Assembly (NCBI RefSeq): GCF_013409305.1
Contig: NZ_JACBZJ010000001.1
Span: 3,224,001 to 3,288,000 of the forward strand
Direction: 5' to 3'
Length of the DNA: 64,000 nt
Source: Cellulomonas soli
Lineage (GTDB): Bacteria > Actinomycetota > Actinomycetes > Actinomycetales > Cellulomonadaceae
The translations under genes were made by a program, and so were the position numbers. Under the pieces are notes generated by a model. That model worked only from the letters and a program-made list of their open reading frames with translations, was not told where the DNA came from and did not search any database. Within the stretch, counting starts at the first letter, position 1; the number at the start of each line of letters is the position of its first letter. Below, piece after piece: positions 54,701-61,703 of this stretch.

Positions 54701-57700
54701 CGGAGCCGGTGTACGCCAGCGGGACGTCCACGACGGTGTCGCTGTCGGGCGAGCCCAGCCGCAGCTCGATGTGCGAGTCGGACGCCGCGCGGCCCGAGGG
54801 CTTGTCGTACGTCACCGTGAGGCTGTCGGCGCCCGCGCCGAGGTCCCGGGCGCTCCACAGCGCCCACGCCCCGTTCGTGACGTTCTCGAACTTCCCTCCG
54901 GTCAGCTTCAGCGCGCGGTCCCCGTCGCCGGTCTGCGAGACGTTCGTCGCGGTGAGCGCGGCGACGGAGACCGGCTCGTCCCCGGTGGTCGCCGGCGTCG
55001 AGCTCAGCTGGAACCAGTCGAAGTTGGCGACCCACTGCCGTCCGTCGGGGGCGCCGAAGACGAAGGTGAGCTGCTTCGCGTCCTGCAACGCCTGCGGGTC
55101 GGTGACCTCGGCGGATGCCGTCCTGTAGTACTGCCACCCGTCGGTACCCGGCAGCGAGACGGTGGCGACCACCGGCCCGTCGGTCCCACCGGCGTGCAGC
55201 TCGACCGTGCTCGGTGTCGCGGTGCTGGCCGCGGAGCTCGCGTAGCGCACGTCGACACGCACCGGGGCGACACCGGCGAAGTCCAGGCCGTCGTACCGGA
55301 CCCAGGCACCGTCGGTCACCCCGCCGATGTTGCCGTTCGAGTAGTACGCCTCCCGCGACAGCGAGCCGCCGCTCCACTCGTCCGACGACTCGGCCTCGAG
55401 GACGCGGTACGCGCCCTCGTCGAGGGCCAGGGTGTCGGCGGCGGACTGCAGCGCATCCTGGGCGCCGCGCAGTCGCGCGCTGGTGGCCGTGGCGTCGGCG
55501 ACCGCCGTCTGCGCACGCTGGAGCGCGCCGAGGAACGCCTGGTAGGACGCGGGGGAGTACGAACCCGGCTGAACCAGCACCGCCTCGTCGACCAGCGTCT
55601 GCAGGGCCACCCGGTCGGCCGAGGCGACGGACAGCGCCAGCGGGCTCAGACCCGAGACCCCCGGCCCGGTCACCTGCCCGGCCGTGAGGCCGTCCGCGAA
55701 CGCTGCGTCCGTGAAGGTGAGGAAGAACTTGGCGTTGGTCGTCGTCCGCCCGGACAGGCGCACCGACACGGACTGCGGGCCGAGCACGAGCACGTCGGCC
55801 GTCACCCCGTCGGGCAGGCCGGTGACGCTCGCCGCGCCGCGGGCGACGAGGCTGGCCCCGCTCGACCCGGCGAACCGGGCGCCGTCCTGCAGGGTGAGCG
55901 TCACCCCGGCGTCCACGGACCCGTCGGCCGCAGCCTCCACCGACGTGGAGCTCGCGGTCACCTCCACGGTGCTGGGCGCCGGGTCGGTGCCGTCGCCCGC
56001 CGTGCTCAGCGAGTAGGCGGGCTCGGTGTGCGCTCCCCAGCCCGACGGTGCCGACCCCATCGTGAACGCGAGGGAGCCGCCCGCCAGGACGTCGGCGTAG
56101 TCGAGCCACGTGTTGCCGAAGGTCTGCCCGTCGAGCGTCGCCGACTGGATGTAGTAGTCGTCGGGCGAGACCCCGTCCGCAGTGACCGTGAAGGATGACC
56201 CGCTCGCGTAGCGGATGGTCGCCGAGTCGAAGAACGGCGTGCCGATCTGGTACTCGGAGGACCCCGCCGTGACCGGGAACAGGCCCAGGGCTGCGGCCAC
56301 GAACATCGTCGACATCGTGCCGGCGTCGTTGTCCATCGTCGGCAGGAACCCGGAGGGGTCGAGGTCGTAGACCTTGGTCTTGACCGGGGGCGTCAGCTCG
56401 CCGTTGCTGCTGGGCAGCTCGTTGGTGCTGCCGGTCGCGATGTAGCGGTTCCACGTCTGCCCCGTGTAGATCGCGCGGACCCACTTCTGGGTCTGCGCCG
56501 GCTCGCCGACGTAGTTGAAGAGGTACGGCGCCTGCAGGTCGATCTCGTTGGCGTTCGAGTGCAGCATCCCGGACCCGTCGTCGGGACCGTCCTCGCCGAA
56601 CAGGTGCTCGAGCGCGAGCCGGGTCGCATCCAGGCCACCCATGGCCTCGGTGAGTCCTGCCATGTCGTACGCGTCGTACCAGTGGTACTGCCACAGCGTG
56701 CCCTGGTAGAGCGAGGTCGCCCCGAACGACTCGTAGTCCACCGAACCCCACGCGCCCTCGGAGCTCCGTGGCGTCAGCAGGCCGACCTTCGTGCCGTCCG
56801 AGGCGGTCCAGGCGCCTGGCTTGATCAGGTTGTCGATCGGCAGCGATGCCTGCTCGCGCAGCGTCTGCGCGTCATCGCTGTGGCCGAGCGCGTCGGCGAC
56901 GATCGACAGCGCCCAGTCGTCGTAGGCGCGCTGCACAGAGATGCCCGGGTCGTTCGAGACGTACCCCTGCCGCAGTTGCTCACCGGTCGAGTAGCCCGTG
57001 TAGTCGCGCAGCGCCGGCCACGCCTCGTCCAGCCGGTCGAACCCGGTGTACCCCTTCGACAGGGCGTCAGCGAGGATCACAGCAGACCGCTCCCACCGCA
57101 CGGTGGGCACCGACTGGGTGAGCTCGCCGAGGCCCTTGCCGGACTGCGCGGTGTCGGCGAACAGCACGACGAGGGACTGGACCAGGTCGCGGTACAGATC
57201 CGGGGCGACGTAGGCGAGCACCGAGTACTTGCGGAAGTCGTCCCAGGAGGACCACCCGTCGTAGTAGGTGAAGTCGTCGGCCCGGTGCACGGCACCGTCG
57301 ACGCCGCGATAGGTGCCCTCGGTGCTGGTCGCGTTCACCGGGAGGGCGAACATCCGGTACAGGTGCGTGTAGAACAGCCGGATCAGTGAGCCGTCCGGGT
57401 CGCTGATCAGCGAGGCGGACACGTCGACCGTGGCGAGGCGGTCCTGCCATGCCTGGTGCGTCTGCTCCCGCACCTCGTCGAAGCCCAGACCCTCGAGCTC
57501 GACGCCCTGGTCGGTGCGTGCCTGCTCCGCGCTGATCGGCGAGATGGTCACCCGAAGTCCGATGTCGTCGGCCGCGGACGGGTCGAACGCGAGGATCACG
57601 CCGGTGTCGGAGCCGTCCTGAGTCGTCGCGTCCGTCAGCGCGCCCGCGTCCGACCAGGTCTGCACGCCCGTGACCGGGCGGGTCGTCTCGGCGTAGTAGG

Positions 57701-58427
57701 ACAGCTCGTAGGGGTACCCGTTGAACGCCCCGGCAACCGTCCCGGAGAGGGTGGCGCGCCCATCCGGGAGTGAGCCGACGTCCACCGACGAGCTCGTGCG
57801 GCCGGTGAAGTTGTTCGCGAGATCGACCACGAGCGACGGGGTGGCACCCTCCGGGAACGCGTACCGGTGCACTGCCGTGCGTGTGGTGGCCGTCACCTCC
57901 GCATCGATCGTCGCGCCGCTGGTGCTGACCGCGCCGTCCGTGCCCGTGATGTCCGCCAGCGCGACCCGGTAGTAGCCCGGGCTCGCCTCCTCGTCGTCGT
58001 GCGAGAACGCGTGGGCGTAGGACGCCGTGCTCGGGCGAGCGGAGTACCGGACCTGCGTCGGCACGACCAGGATGTCGCCACCGCCCCCGGAACCGCCCAC
58101 ACCGTCGAGGTTCGTCTGCGTGAACCCGGCGATCTGGTCCTCGGTGTAGTCGTAGCCCGAGTGGTTCCGGTTCGGCGTGGTGAGCGGATTCACCTTCGCG
58201 ATGCCGTTCGGGGCCTGAGCGCCCGGCAGGTCGTTGCCGTCGTCTCCGGCCGTCGACACGAACGGGTCGACGTACGACGTGTAGTCGGTCGACGAGGCGC
58301 CCGCCTCGAGCGAGGTCGGCGCGTCCTGAGCGGGGACCGCCGCGCTCGCGGTGGACAAGGCCGTCATCGCCGTCAGGGCGAGCGTGAGTGCTGCCGACAC
58401 AGGTCGGGCGTGGACGAGCAGGGGCAC
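51708..58427 (-). CDS. Surface-anchored GH92 mannosidase / CBM6 / PAP2 phosphatase fusion
   Basis: A 2239-aa secreted, wall-anchored protein. Signal peptide 1 to about 32; GH92 catalytic module about 55-805; FIVAR about 937-1004; three CBM6-like modules about 1006-1141, 1156-1291 and 1299-1439; FIVAR about 1451-1579; Fn3 about 1589-1678; PAP2 acid phosphatase about 1699-1956; a cadherin-like module about 2076-2171; sorting signal LAMTG at 2205-2209 with a hydrophobic helix and RRGRRR tail. GH92 base residues Asp699 and Asp701 (DNDAG) are kept, but the general-acid position is Gln575 (YQGTLWQY instead of EGNAWQY). All three phosphatase motifs are intact: Lys1828-x6-Arg1835-Pro, PSGH ending at His1870, and Arg1903 to His1909/Asp1913. 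GTG 58427 with GGAG 5 nt upstream gives the signal peptide. Confidence 0.92.
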   Translation of the reverse strand: MPLLVHARPVSAALTLALTAMTALSTASAAVPAQDAPTSLEAGASSTDYTSYVDPFVSTAGDDGNDLPGAQAPNGIAKVNPLTTPNRNHSGYDYTEDQIAGFTQTNLDGVGGSGGGGDILVVPTQVRYSARPSTASYAHAFSHDDEEASPGYYRVALADITGTDGAVSTSGATIDAEVTATTRTAVHRYAFPEGATPSLVVDLANNFTGRTSSSVDVGSLPDGRATLSGTVAGAFNGYPYELSYYAETTRPVTGVQTWSDAGALTDATTQDGSDTGVILAFDPSAADDIGLRVTISPISAEQARTDQGVELEGLGFDEVREQTHQAWQDRLATVDVSASLISDPDGSLIRLFYTHLYRMFALPVNATSTEGTYRGVDGAVHRADDFTYYDGWSSWDDFRKYSVLAYVAPDLYRDLVQSLVVLFADTAQSGKGLGELTQSVPTVRWERSAVILADALSKGYTGFDRLDEAWPALRDYTGYSTGEQLRQGYVSNDPGISVQRAYDDWALSIVADALGHSDDAQTLREQASLPIDNLIKPGAWTASDGTKVGLLTPRSSEGAWGSVDYESFGATSLYQGTLWQYHWYDAYDMAGLTEAMGGLDATRLALEHLFGEDGPDDGSGMLHSNANEIDLQAPYLFNYVGEPAQTQKWVRAIYTGQTWNRYIATGSTNELPSSNGELTPPVKTKVYDLDPSGFLPTMDNDAGTMSTMFVAAALGLFPVTAGSSEYQIGTPFFDSATIRYASGSSFTVTADGVSPDDYYIQSATLDGQTFGNTWLDYADVLAGGSLAFTMGSAPSGWGAHTEPAYSLSTAGDGTDPAPSTVEVTASSTSVEAAADGSVDAGVTLTLQDGARFAGSSGASLVARGAASVTGLPDGVTADVLVLGPQSVSVRLSGRTTTNAKFFLTFTDAAFADGLTAGQVTGPGVSGLSPLALSVASADRVALQTLVDEAVLVQPGSYSPASYQAFLGALQRAQTAVADATATSARLRGAQDALQSAADTLALDEGAYRVLEAESSDEWSGGSLSREAYYSNGNIGGVTDGAWVRYDGLDFAGVAPVRVDVRYASSAASTATPSTVELHAGGTDGPVVATVSLPGTDGWQYYRTASAEVTDPQALQDAKQLTFVFGAPDGRQWVANFDWFQLSSTPATTGDEPVSVAALTATNVSQTGDGDRALKLTGGKFENVTNGAWALWSARDLGAGADSLTVTYDKPSGRAASDSHIELRLGSPDSDTVVDVPLAYTGSGWGTIGTSVVELDPTVFAGVQDVYASFLSSTQSAAQPYVANVTSFELTRSPVQDVTLQAAAWVANSGGGLKKETSTWSDGTTVTDLGGTSNTAWLDYGEIDFGANPHDRVQVHYVNNSSRCGTGSGIQLYLDHFDASSPGTPYATIPLPVTGSSWTAAGTTAVDLPAITGTHRVFLRLVTTPDSTHPYVANLDVLTFLPAADDAGDGPVDLSELQAAVDEVAHLEQDGARYGAVDLAAFVRELTAARAMLTTTPATQDEVDRQARTLRLAAGQLVPRARLLLDHLIATATAVVDERYTSDSWADLQEALARAHQVLALDGATDSQLASAGEALSAALSALVVRDASVPAAPAATSATAEASSVTVEWTSPAADGGSPVTGFVVALGDDHQVRIDDPTQRSVTFALLPVGASYRAVVSAVNAAGTSAPSAPTAAVTTGPAAASVAVAPEATRAGVSGEAVALASASGYASDSWPATPTGESMFVYLLRGERSLGTDVLAENASVGATEAVSAENDTIAVGINHAASAAQVDRAEIDADNSPTLTMADGLGSQLGPLYLDALQSGRLPETSALFGRVTSGLDVVEAAKSTYAYQRPYVRLGFVGEGGKIYESNNGSYAGLTTSGSFPSGHTYGGYTAGTLLATLLPELSSGILARTSEYGDNRIVLGFHYPLDVMGGRMVSQATVAHRWADPEFAPLLESAHAEIENVLLTACREHGYGDTLAECQGDPYDALDETAAVDRYTSRLSYGFSQVGAAGQAITVPDEAAALLSTAFPSLTTAQRVEVLEQTALDSGYPLDLTSEGDASWQRLNLAAAMTADVLLAADGSVTVTNHGDDTRASVTSASAVTVDATPVDGFSPTTRTYVIDWAAGAAAPAVALTAAADGASASATEGSQTVTQPGTHGKAEVSTLTVTSANGRFSSAYTVLVHRTVAAAVPGGDASAGTDGSGAVSAGDSPGQSRTGALAMTGAELGWLLAVTIALLLAGLATVALARRGRRR

Positions 58428-58871
58428 CGGATCTCCAACCTCAGCAGCCTGCAACGGGCCGGGGTAGCCGTCTACCTCCGTGGCCCGTGCCGCCGAGGCA
58501 GTCGATACCCGCGGGTGAAACTGCAGGTGAACGCACGGGATCCAGCGAACGGATGCCTGAGGCAACTTTGATGACGGGCGATCACAACAGCGGCTCGCGC
58601 CCTGGGGACCGAGTGCGACCAGGCGCCGAGTGGCTGATCGCACCCCTGGGCCGCTGTCGTCGCGCATGCGCACGCGCCGGTTGGTGAAGTCGGTGTAGCC
58701 GTTGACGCCTGCCGGGCAGGTTGCCCCGGTCGAGGGTGTACCCGTCGTCGCGCACGAGACCAGCGAGGGCACGTATTGGGCACGACAGCACGAAGGCCCC
58801 CTCGAGAGGGGGCCTGACCTGCGGACGCGCTATTGCACGTTAGTTGCACGCGCCGACAGGCGGGGGAGGTT
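58428..58871. other. 444-bp gene-free stretch between the GH92 gene and the integrase remnant
   Basis: It should hold the GH92 promoter (minus strand), but no convincing -35/-10 pair is seen. A 22-nt hairpin is at 58794-58815. The GH92 frame stays open to 58772, but that upstream part has no signal-peptide character or family resemblance. The right half probably belongs to the decayed element whose integrase follows. Confidence 0.5.
58794..58815. terminator. Hairpin AGGCCCCCTC/GAGGGGGCCT
   Basis: A 10-bp perfect stem with a 2-nt centre, 57 nt upstream of the integrase remnant. Hairpins of this type often separate the excisionase or host flank from the integrase gene of integrated elements; here it may also stop transcription coming from either side. 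Confidence 0.5.
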
Positions 58872-59508
58872 GTGACGCGAGCTCGACGGTCGTGGGGCAG
58901 CATCCGCAATCTCCCGTCCAAACGCTACAAGGCGACCTACACCGGACCGGATCTGGCCCGGTACGTCGGCCCGGACACGTTCGCCACCCGCGTGGCAGCT
59001 GAGACGTGGCTCTTGAAGGTCCGTCAGACCATCGACGACGGCAGCTGGGCGTCGTTGCTCGCCCATGCTGACGACCCGGAGCCGACACCGCCGCCGACGC
59101 TTCGGGCCTATGCGGAGGAGTGGCTGGACGGACGCGACCTCAAGCCCCGCACGCGTCAGCACTGCCGGCAGACTCTCGACTCACGGATCCTGCCGGAGTT
59201 CGGAGGCCGCGTGCTCACCGAGGTCACGCCGGCCGAGGTCCGTGCATGGCACGCTGCGCTCGATCCGACGAAGCCGACGATCCGCGCCCACTCGTACGCT
59301 CTCCTGAGGACGCTCTCCTCCACGGCGGTCGCCGACGAGCTCGTCGAGGCGAACTGAAGGCCGCCGGGTCGGTGACTCGCGCGAAGACGACTCGGCCCGC
59401 GACGCTGACCGAGCTGGAGGTGATCGTCCGCGGTGACGCGCGGTGGTTGACCCCGCGGGCAGGTGCTGTGCACGTCTCGTGGCGGCCGGTGGAAGCTGAT
59501 CCCTTCAC
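58872..59508 (+). pseudogene. Truncated, frameshifted phage-type tyrosine integrase
   Basis: The first 161 codons encode the N-terminal arm-binding region (RRSWGSIRNLPSKRYKATYT, in part) and SAM-like core-binding domain (LRAYAEEWL, TRQHCRQTLDSRILPEFG) of an actinophage-type integrase, with GTG start and GGGGGAGG site. The frame stops at TGA 59355-59357. A second frame continues the homology (LKAAGSVTRAKTTRPATLTELE, then GAVHVSWRPVEAD), so a frameshift near 59350 and internal deletions are present. The catalytic Arg, His-x-x-Arg and Tyr are absent. I recognise nothing in 59509-59746 except the GGGGG ribosome-binding site of the next gene. Confidence 0.8.
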
Positions 59509-59746
59509 GCCGGGAGCGCGACCCGCGGGTCGAAGGGCCCCCGGTGGACTGCCCGCACCCGCAGCATCGCGCGGTGTGCCGCCCCCTCGTAGACCGGTCT
59601 TCGACCGCAGGTCGGTCGTCGTGCTCCATCGAGGGCCCGAGGCTGGATCGAGGGCCTAAACTGCCTCTTGGAGTCCTGCGTCGTCGCTGTAGACCGGACG
59701 ATCCCCACCGCATCGCGCGGGCGGACACATTGAGCGGGGGCAAGTC

Positions 59747-60778
59747 GTGAGTACGCAGGACGGTCGCGCTCAGGCGCCGAAGCGAGCGACGATCACCGAC
59801 GTCGCCCGCGTCGCAGGCGTGTCCCGGGGGGCCGTCTCGAAGGTCATCCGCGACGCCTACGGCGTCTCGCCTGCGATGCGCGCGCGTGTGGAGGAGGCGA
59901 TCGAGCGGTTGGCCTACAGGCCCCGGACGGCCGCCCGGGCTTTGCGGGGGTCGGGCTTCACGATCGGACTGGCGCTGCCGGTGTTCGGGAACGACTTCTT
60001 CAGCCAGATCGTGCTGGGCGTGAACGAGACGCTTGCGGGCACGGGTTACCGGTTCATCCTCGCGCCGGACACCAGCGAGTCATCCTCGAGCCATACGCTC
60101 GATGCCCTCGCTGATCGAGAGGTCGACGGGATCATCGCGGTCTCGCCGATGGTCTCGACCGACTGGCTGGAGAACCTCGCGCGGTATGTGCCGGTGGTGG
60201 TGATCGGGCGCCACGACATGCCTGCCGGGTACGACACGGTCAACGGTGACGACGCCGCGGGCGCCCGGCTGGTGATGAACCACCTGCTCGAGCAGGGGCA
60301 TCGGCGCATCGTGCACCTGACCGGTGACTATGTGCAGGTCGCGGCCCGACCCGCCGACCCGCACTCGATCCGTTCGGTCGTCTTCCGCGAGATGATGCTG
60401 AGCGCTGGACTCGTCCCGCGGCAGGTGACCACCGCGGCAGACCCGGCCGCCATAGTGGCCTGCGTGCGCGATCTACTCGCGGGCGATGAACCTCCTACGG
60501 CGATCTTCGCCGCGCACGACTTCCTCGCGATCCACGCGTTGCGGGTCGTCGCGACCAGCGAACCGAGGGTGGCGATCGCCGGGTACGACGGGGTGGACAT
60601 CGCCAGTCACCCGATGATCTCGCTGACGACAGTGGACCAGCGCGGCGTCGAGATCGGCCGCACGGCGGCCACGCTGCTGCTCGAGCGCATCAAGGGCCGC
60701 ACGACGCCCGCTCGACACGTTTCGACGCCAGAGCTGCTGATCCGACGTTCGACCGCCCCGGACGGGGCCACCGGCTGA
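59747..60778 (+). CDS. LacI-family transcriptional regulator
   Basis: A 343-aa LacI protein: helix-turn-helix ITDVARVAGVSRGAVSKVI, hinge RPRTAARALRG and a sugar-binding core ending TTVDQRGVEIGRTAATLLLE. The GTG start has GCGGGGG upstream. It is convergent with (7 nt from) the hydroxyacid dehydrogenase/GH3 operon, which it probably controls; the operon promoter lies outside the window, so the operator cannot be examined. Confidence 0.94.
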   Translation: MSTQDGRAQAPKRATITDVARVAGVSRGAVSKVIRDAYGVSPAMRARVEEAIERLAYRPRTAARALRGSGFTIGLALPVFGNDFFSQIVLGVNETLAGTGYRFILAPDTSESSSSHTLDALADREVDGIIAVSPMVSTDWLENLARYVPVVVIGRHDMPAGYDTVNGDDAAGARLVMNHLLEQGHRRIVHLTGDYVQVAARPADPHSIRSVVFREMMLSAGLVPRQVTTAADPAAIVACVRDLLAGDEPPTAIFAAHDFLAIHALRVVATSEPRVAIAGYDGVDIASHPMISLTTVDQRGVEIGRTAATLLLERIKGRTTPARHVSTPELLIRRSTAPDGATG

Positions 60779-60785
60779 CGGGTGA

Positions 60786-61703
60786 TCAGTACCCGTGGTC
60801 GAGGTCGATCTCGCCGATGAGCGCGAGGCCCCGGCGGAACCTGGCGGCGTTCTCCGCGACGCGTCGAGCGAGCAGCGGTCGGATCATGTCCCACGTGTCA
60901 GCGGTGTGCGGCGTGATCAGGACGCGCTCGTCGGTCCAGAGCGGGTGCCCGGCCGGGAGCGGCTCAGGTGCGGTCACGTCGAGCAGGACCGAGGCGGGCC
61001 CCGTCCCGCGGGGGAGTGCAGCGACAGCCTCGAGATCGACGAGGCCACCTCTCGCGACGTTGACCAGTACCGAGTGCGGGGGCATCGACGCAAGTGCGGA
61101 CGCGTCGATGAGGGAGGTCGTCCCAGATGTCATCGCGGCCGCCAGGACGACGGCGTCCATCGTCGGCAGGACGTCCGCGAGAGCGGACGAGGTGATCGTT
61201 CGGTGGACGTCGGCCACCTCGGCCGCCTGACGTCGGACGATCGTGATCTCGGAGCGGAACGGCCGCAAGAGCCGTACGAGCTCCAGCGCCACACCGCCCG
61301 CCCCCACGATGAGGACTCTGCGGCCGTAGAGAGATGTGCCGGCGGGGACTCCCCAGTCGGTCGCGCGCGCCCGGCCTGGGATCTGACGCAATCCGGCCAG
61401 CAGCAGAGTGAGGGCGTGCTCGGCCACCGGTTCGGCATAGGCACCCTTCGCGGACGTCCACACGATCCGTGGGTCGAGTGCTCCAGCATCGACGAAGTCG
61501 TCGACTCCGGCGGAGGGGAGCTGGACCCACCGCAGAGCGGGGAGGCGACGCACGGCGGCGATGAGCCCCTCGGGGTCGTGGAACCCGAGCCAGATCAGCC
61601 CTTCCGTGTTCTCGTCCGGCGGCACCGGGTCGACGTCGACCGATCGGAGGGCCTCGACCGCCCATTCGGGCCGACTCGGCAGCACCGAGAGCTGGTGGCT
61701 CAT
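60786..61703 (-). CDS. D-isomer-specific 2-hydroxyacid dehydrogenase
   Basis: A 305-aa NAD(P)-dependent enzyme that interconverts 2-keto and D-2-hydroxy acids. The nucleotide loop is VGAGGVALELVRLL (GxGxxx rather than GxGxxG), with catalytic Arg in NVARGG near residue 218, an acidic residue in LLDVTAPEPLPAGHPLW and His in TPHTADT near residue 265. The ATG overlaps the GH3 stop (ATGA). A role beside a beta-glucosidase could be in metabolism of an aglycone acid or a sugar acid. Confidence 0.9.
   Translation of the reverse strand: MSHQLSVLPSRPEWAVEALRSVDVDPVPPDENTEGLIWLGFHDPEGLIAAVRRLPALRWVQLPSAGVDDFVDAGALDPRIVWTSAKGAYAEPVAEHALTLLLAGLRQIPGRARATDWGVPAGTSLYGRRVLIVGAGGVALELVRLLRPFRSEITIVRRQAAEVADVHRTITSSALADVLPTMDAVVLAAAMTSGTTSLIDASALASMPPHSVLVNVARGGLVDLEAVAALPRGTGPASVLLDVTAPEPLPAGHPLWTDERVLITPHTADTWDMIRPLLARRVAENAARFRRGLALIGEIDLDHGY

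Noticed and set aside
56913..56939. Gln499 in QRAYDDW as the changed general acid of GH92
   Set aside because: The distance to the base Asp residues (200) is too large; the recalled family spacing of about 110 fits Gln575 in YQGTLWQY, so that position is used instead.
58428..58772. Longer N-terminus for the GH92 protein
   Set aside because: The extra 115 residues contain no signal peptide and would bury the clear one that starts at GTG 58427 with its own ribosome-binding site.
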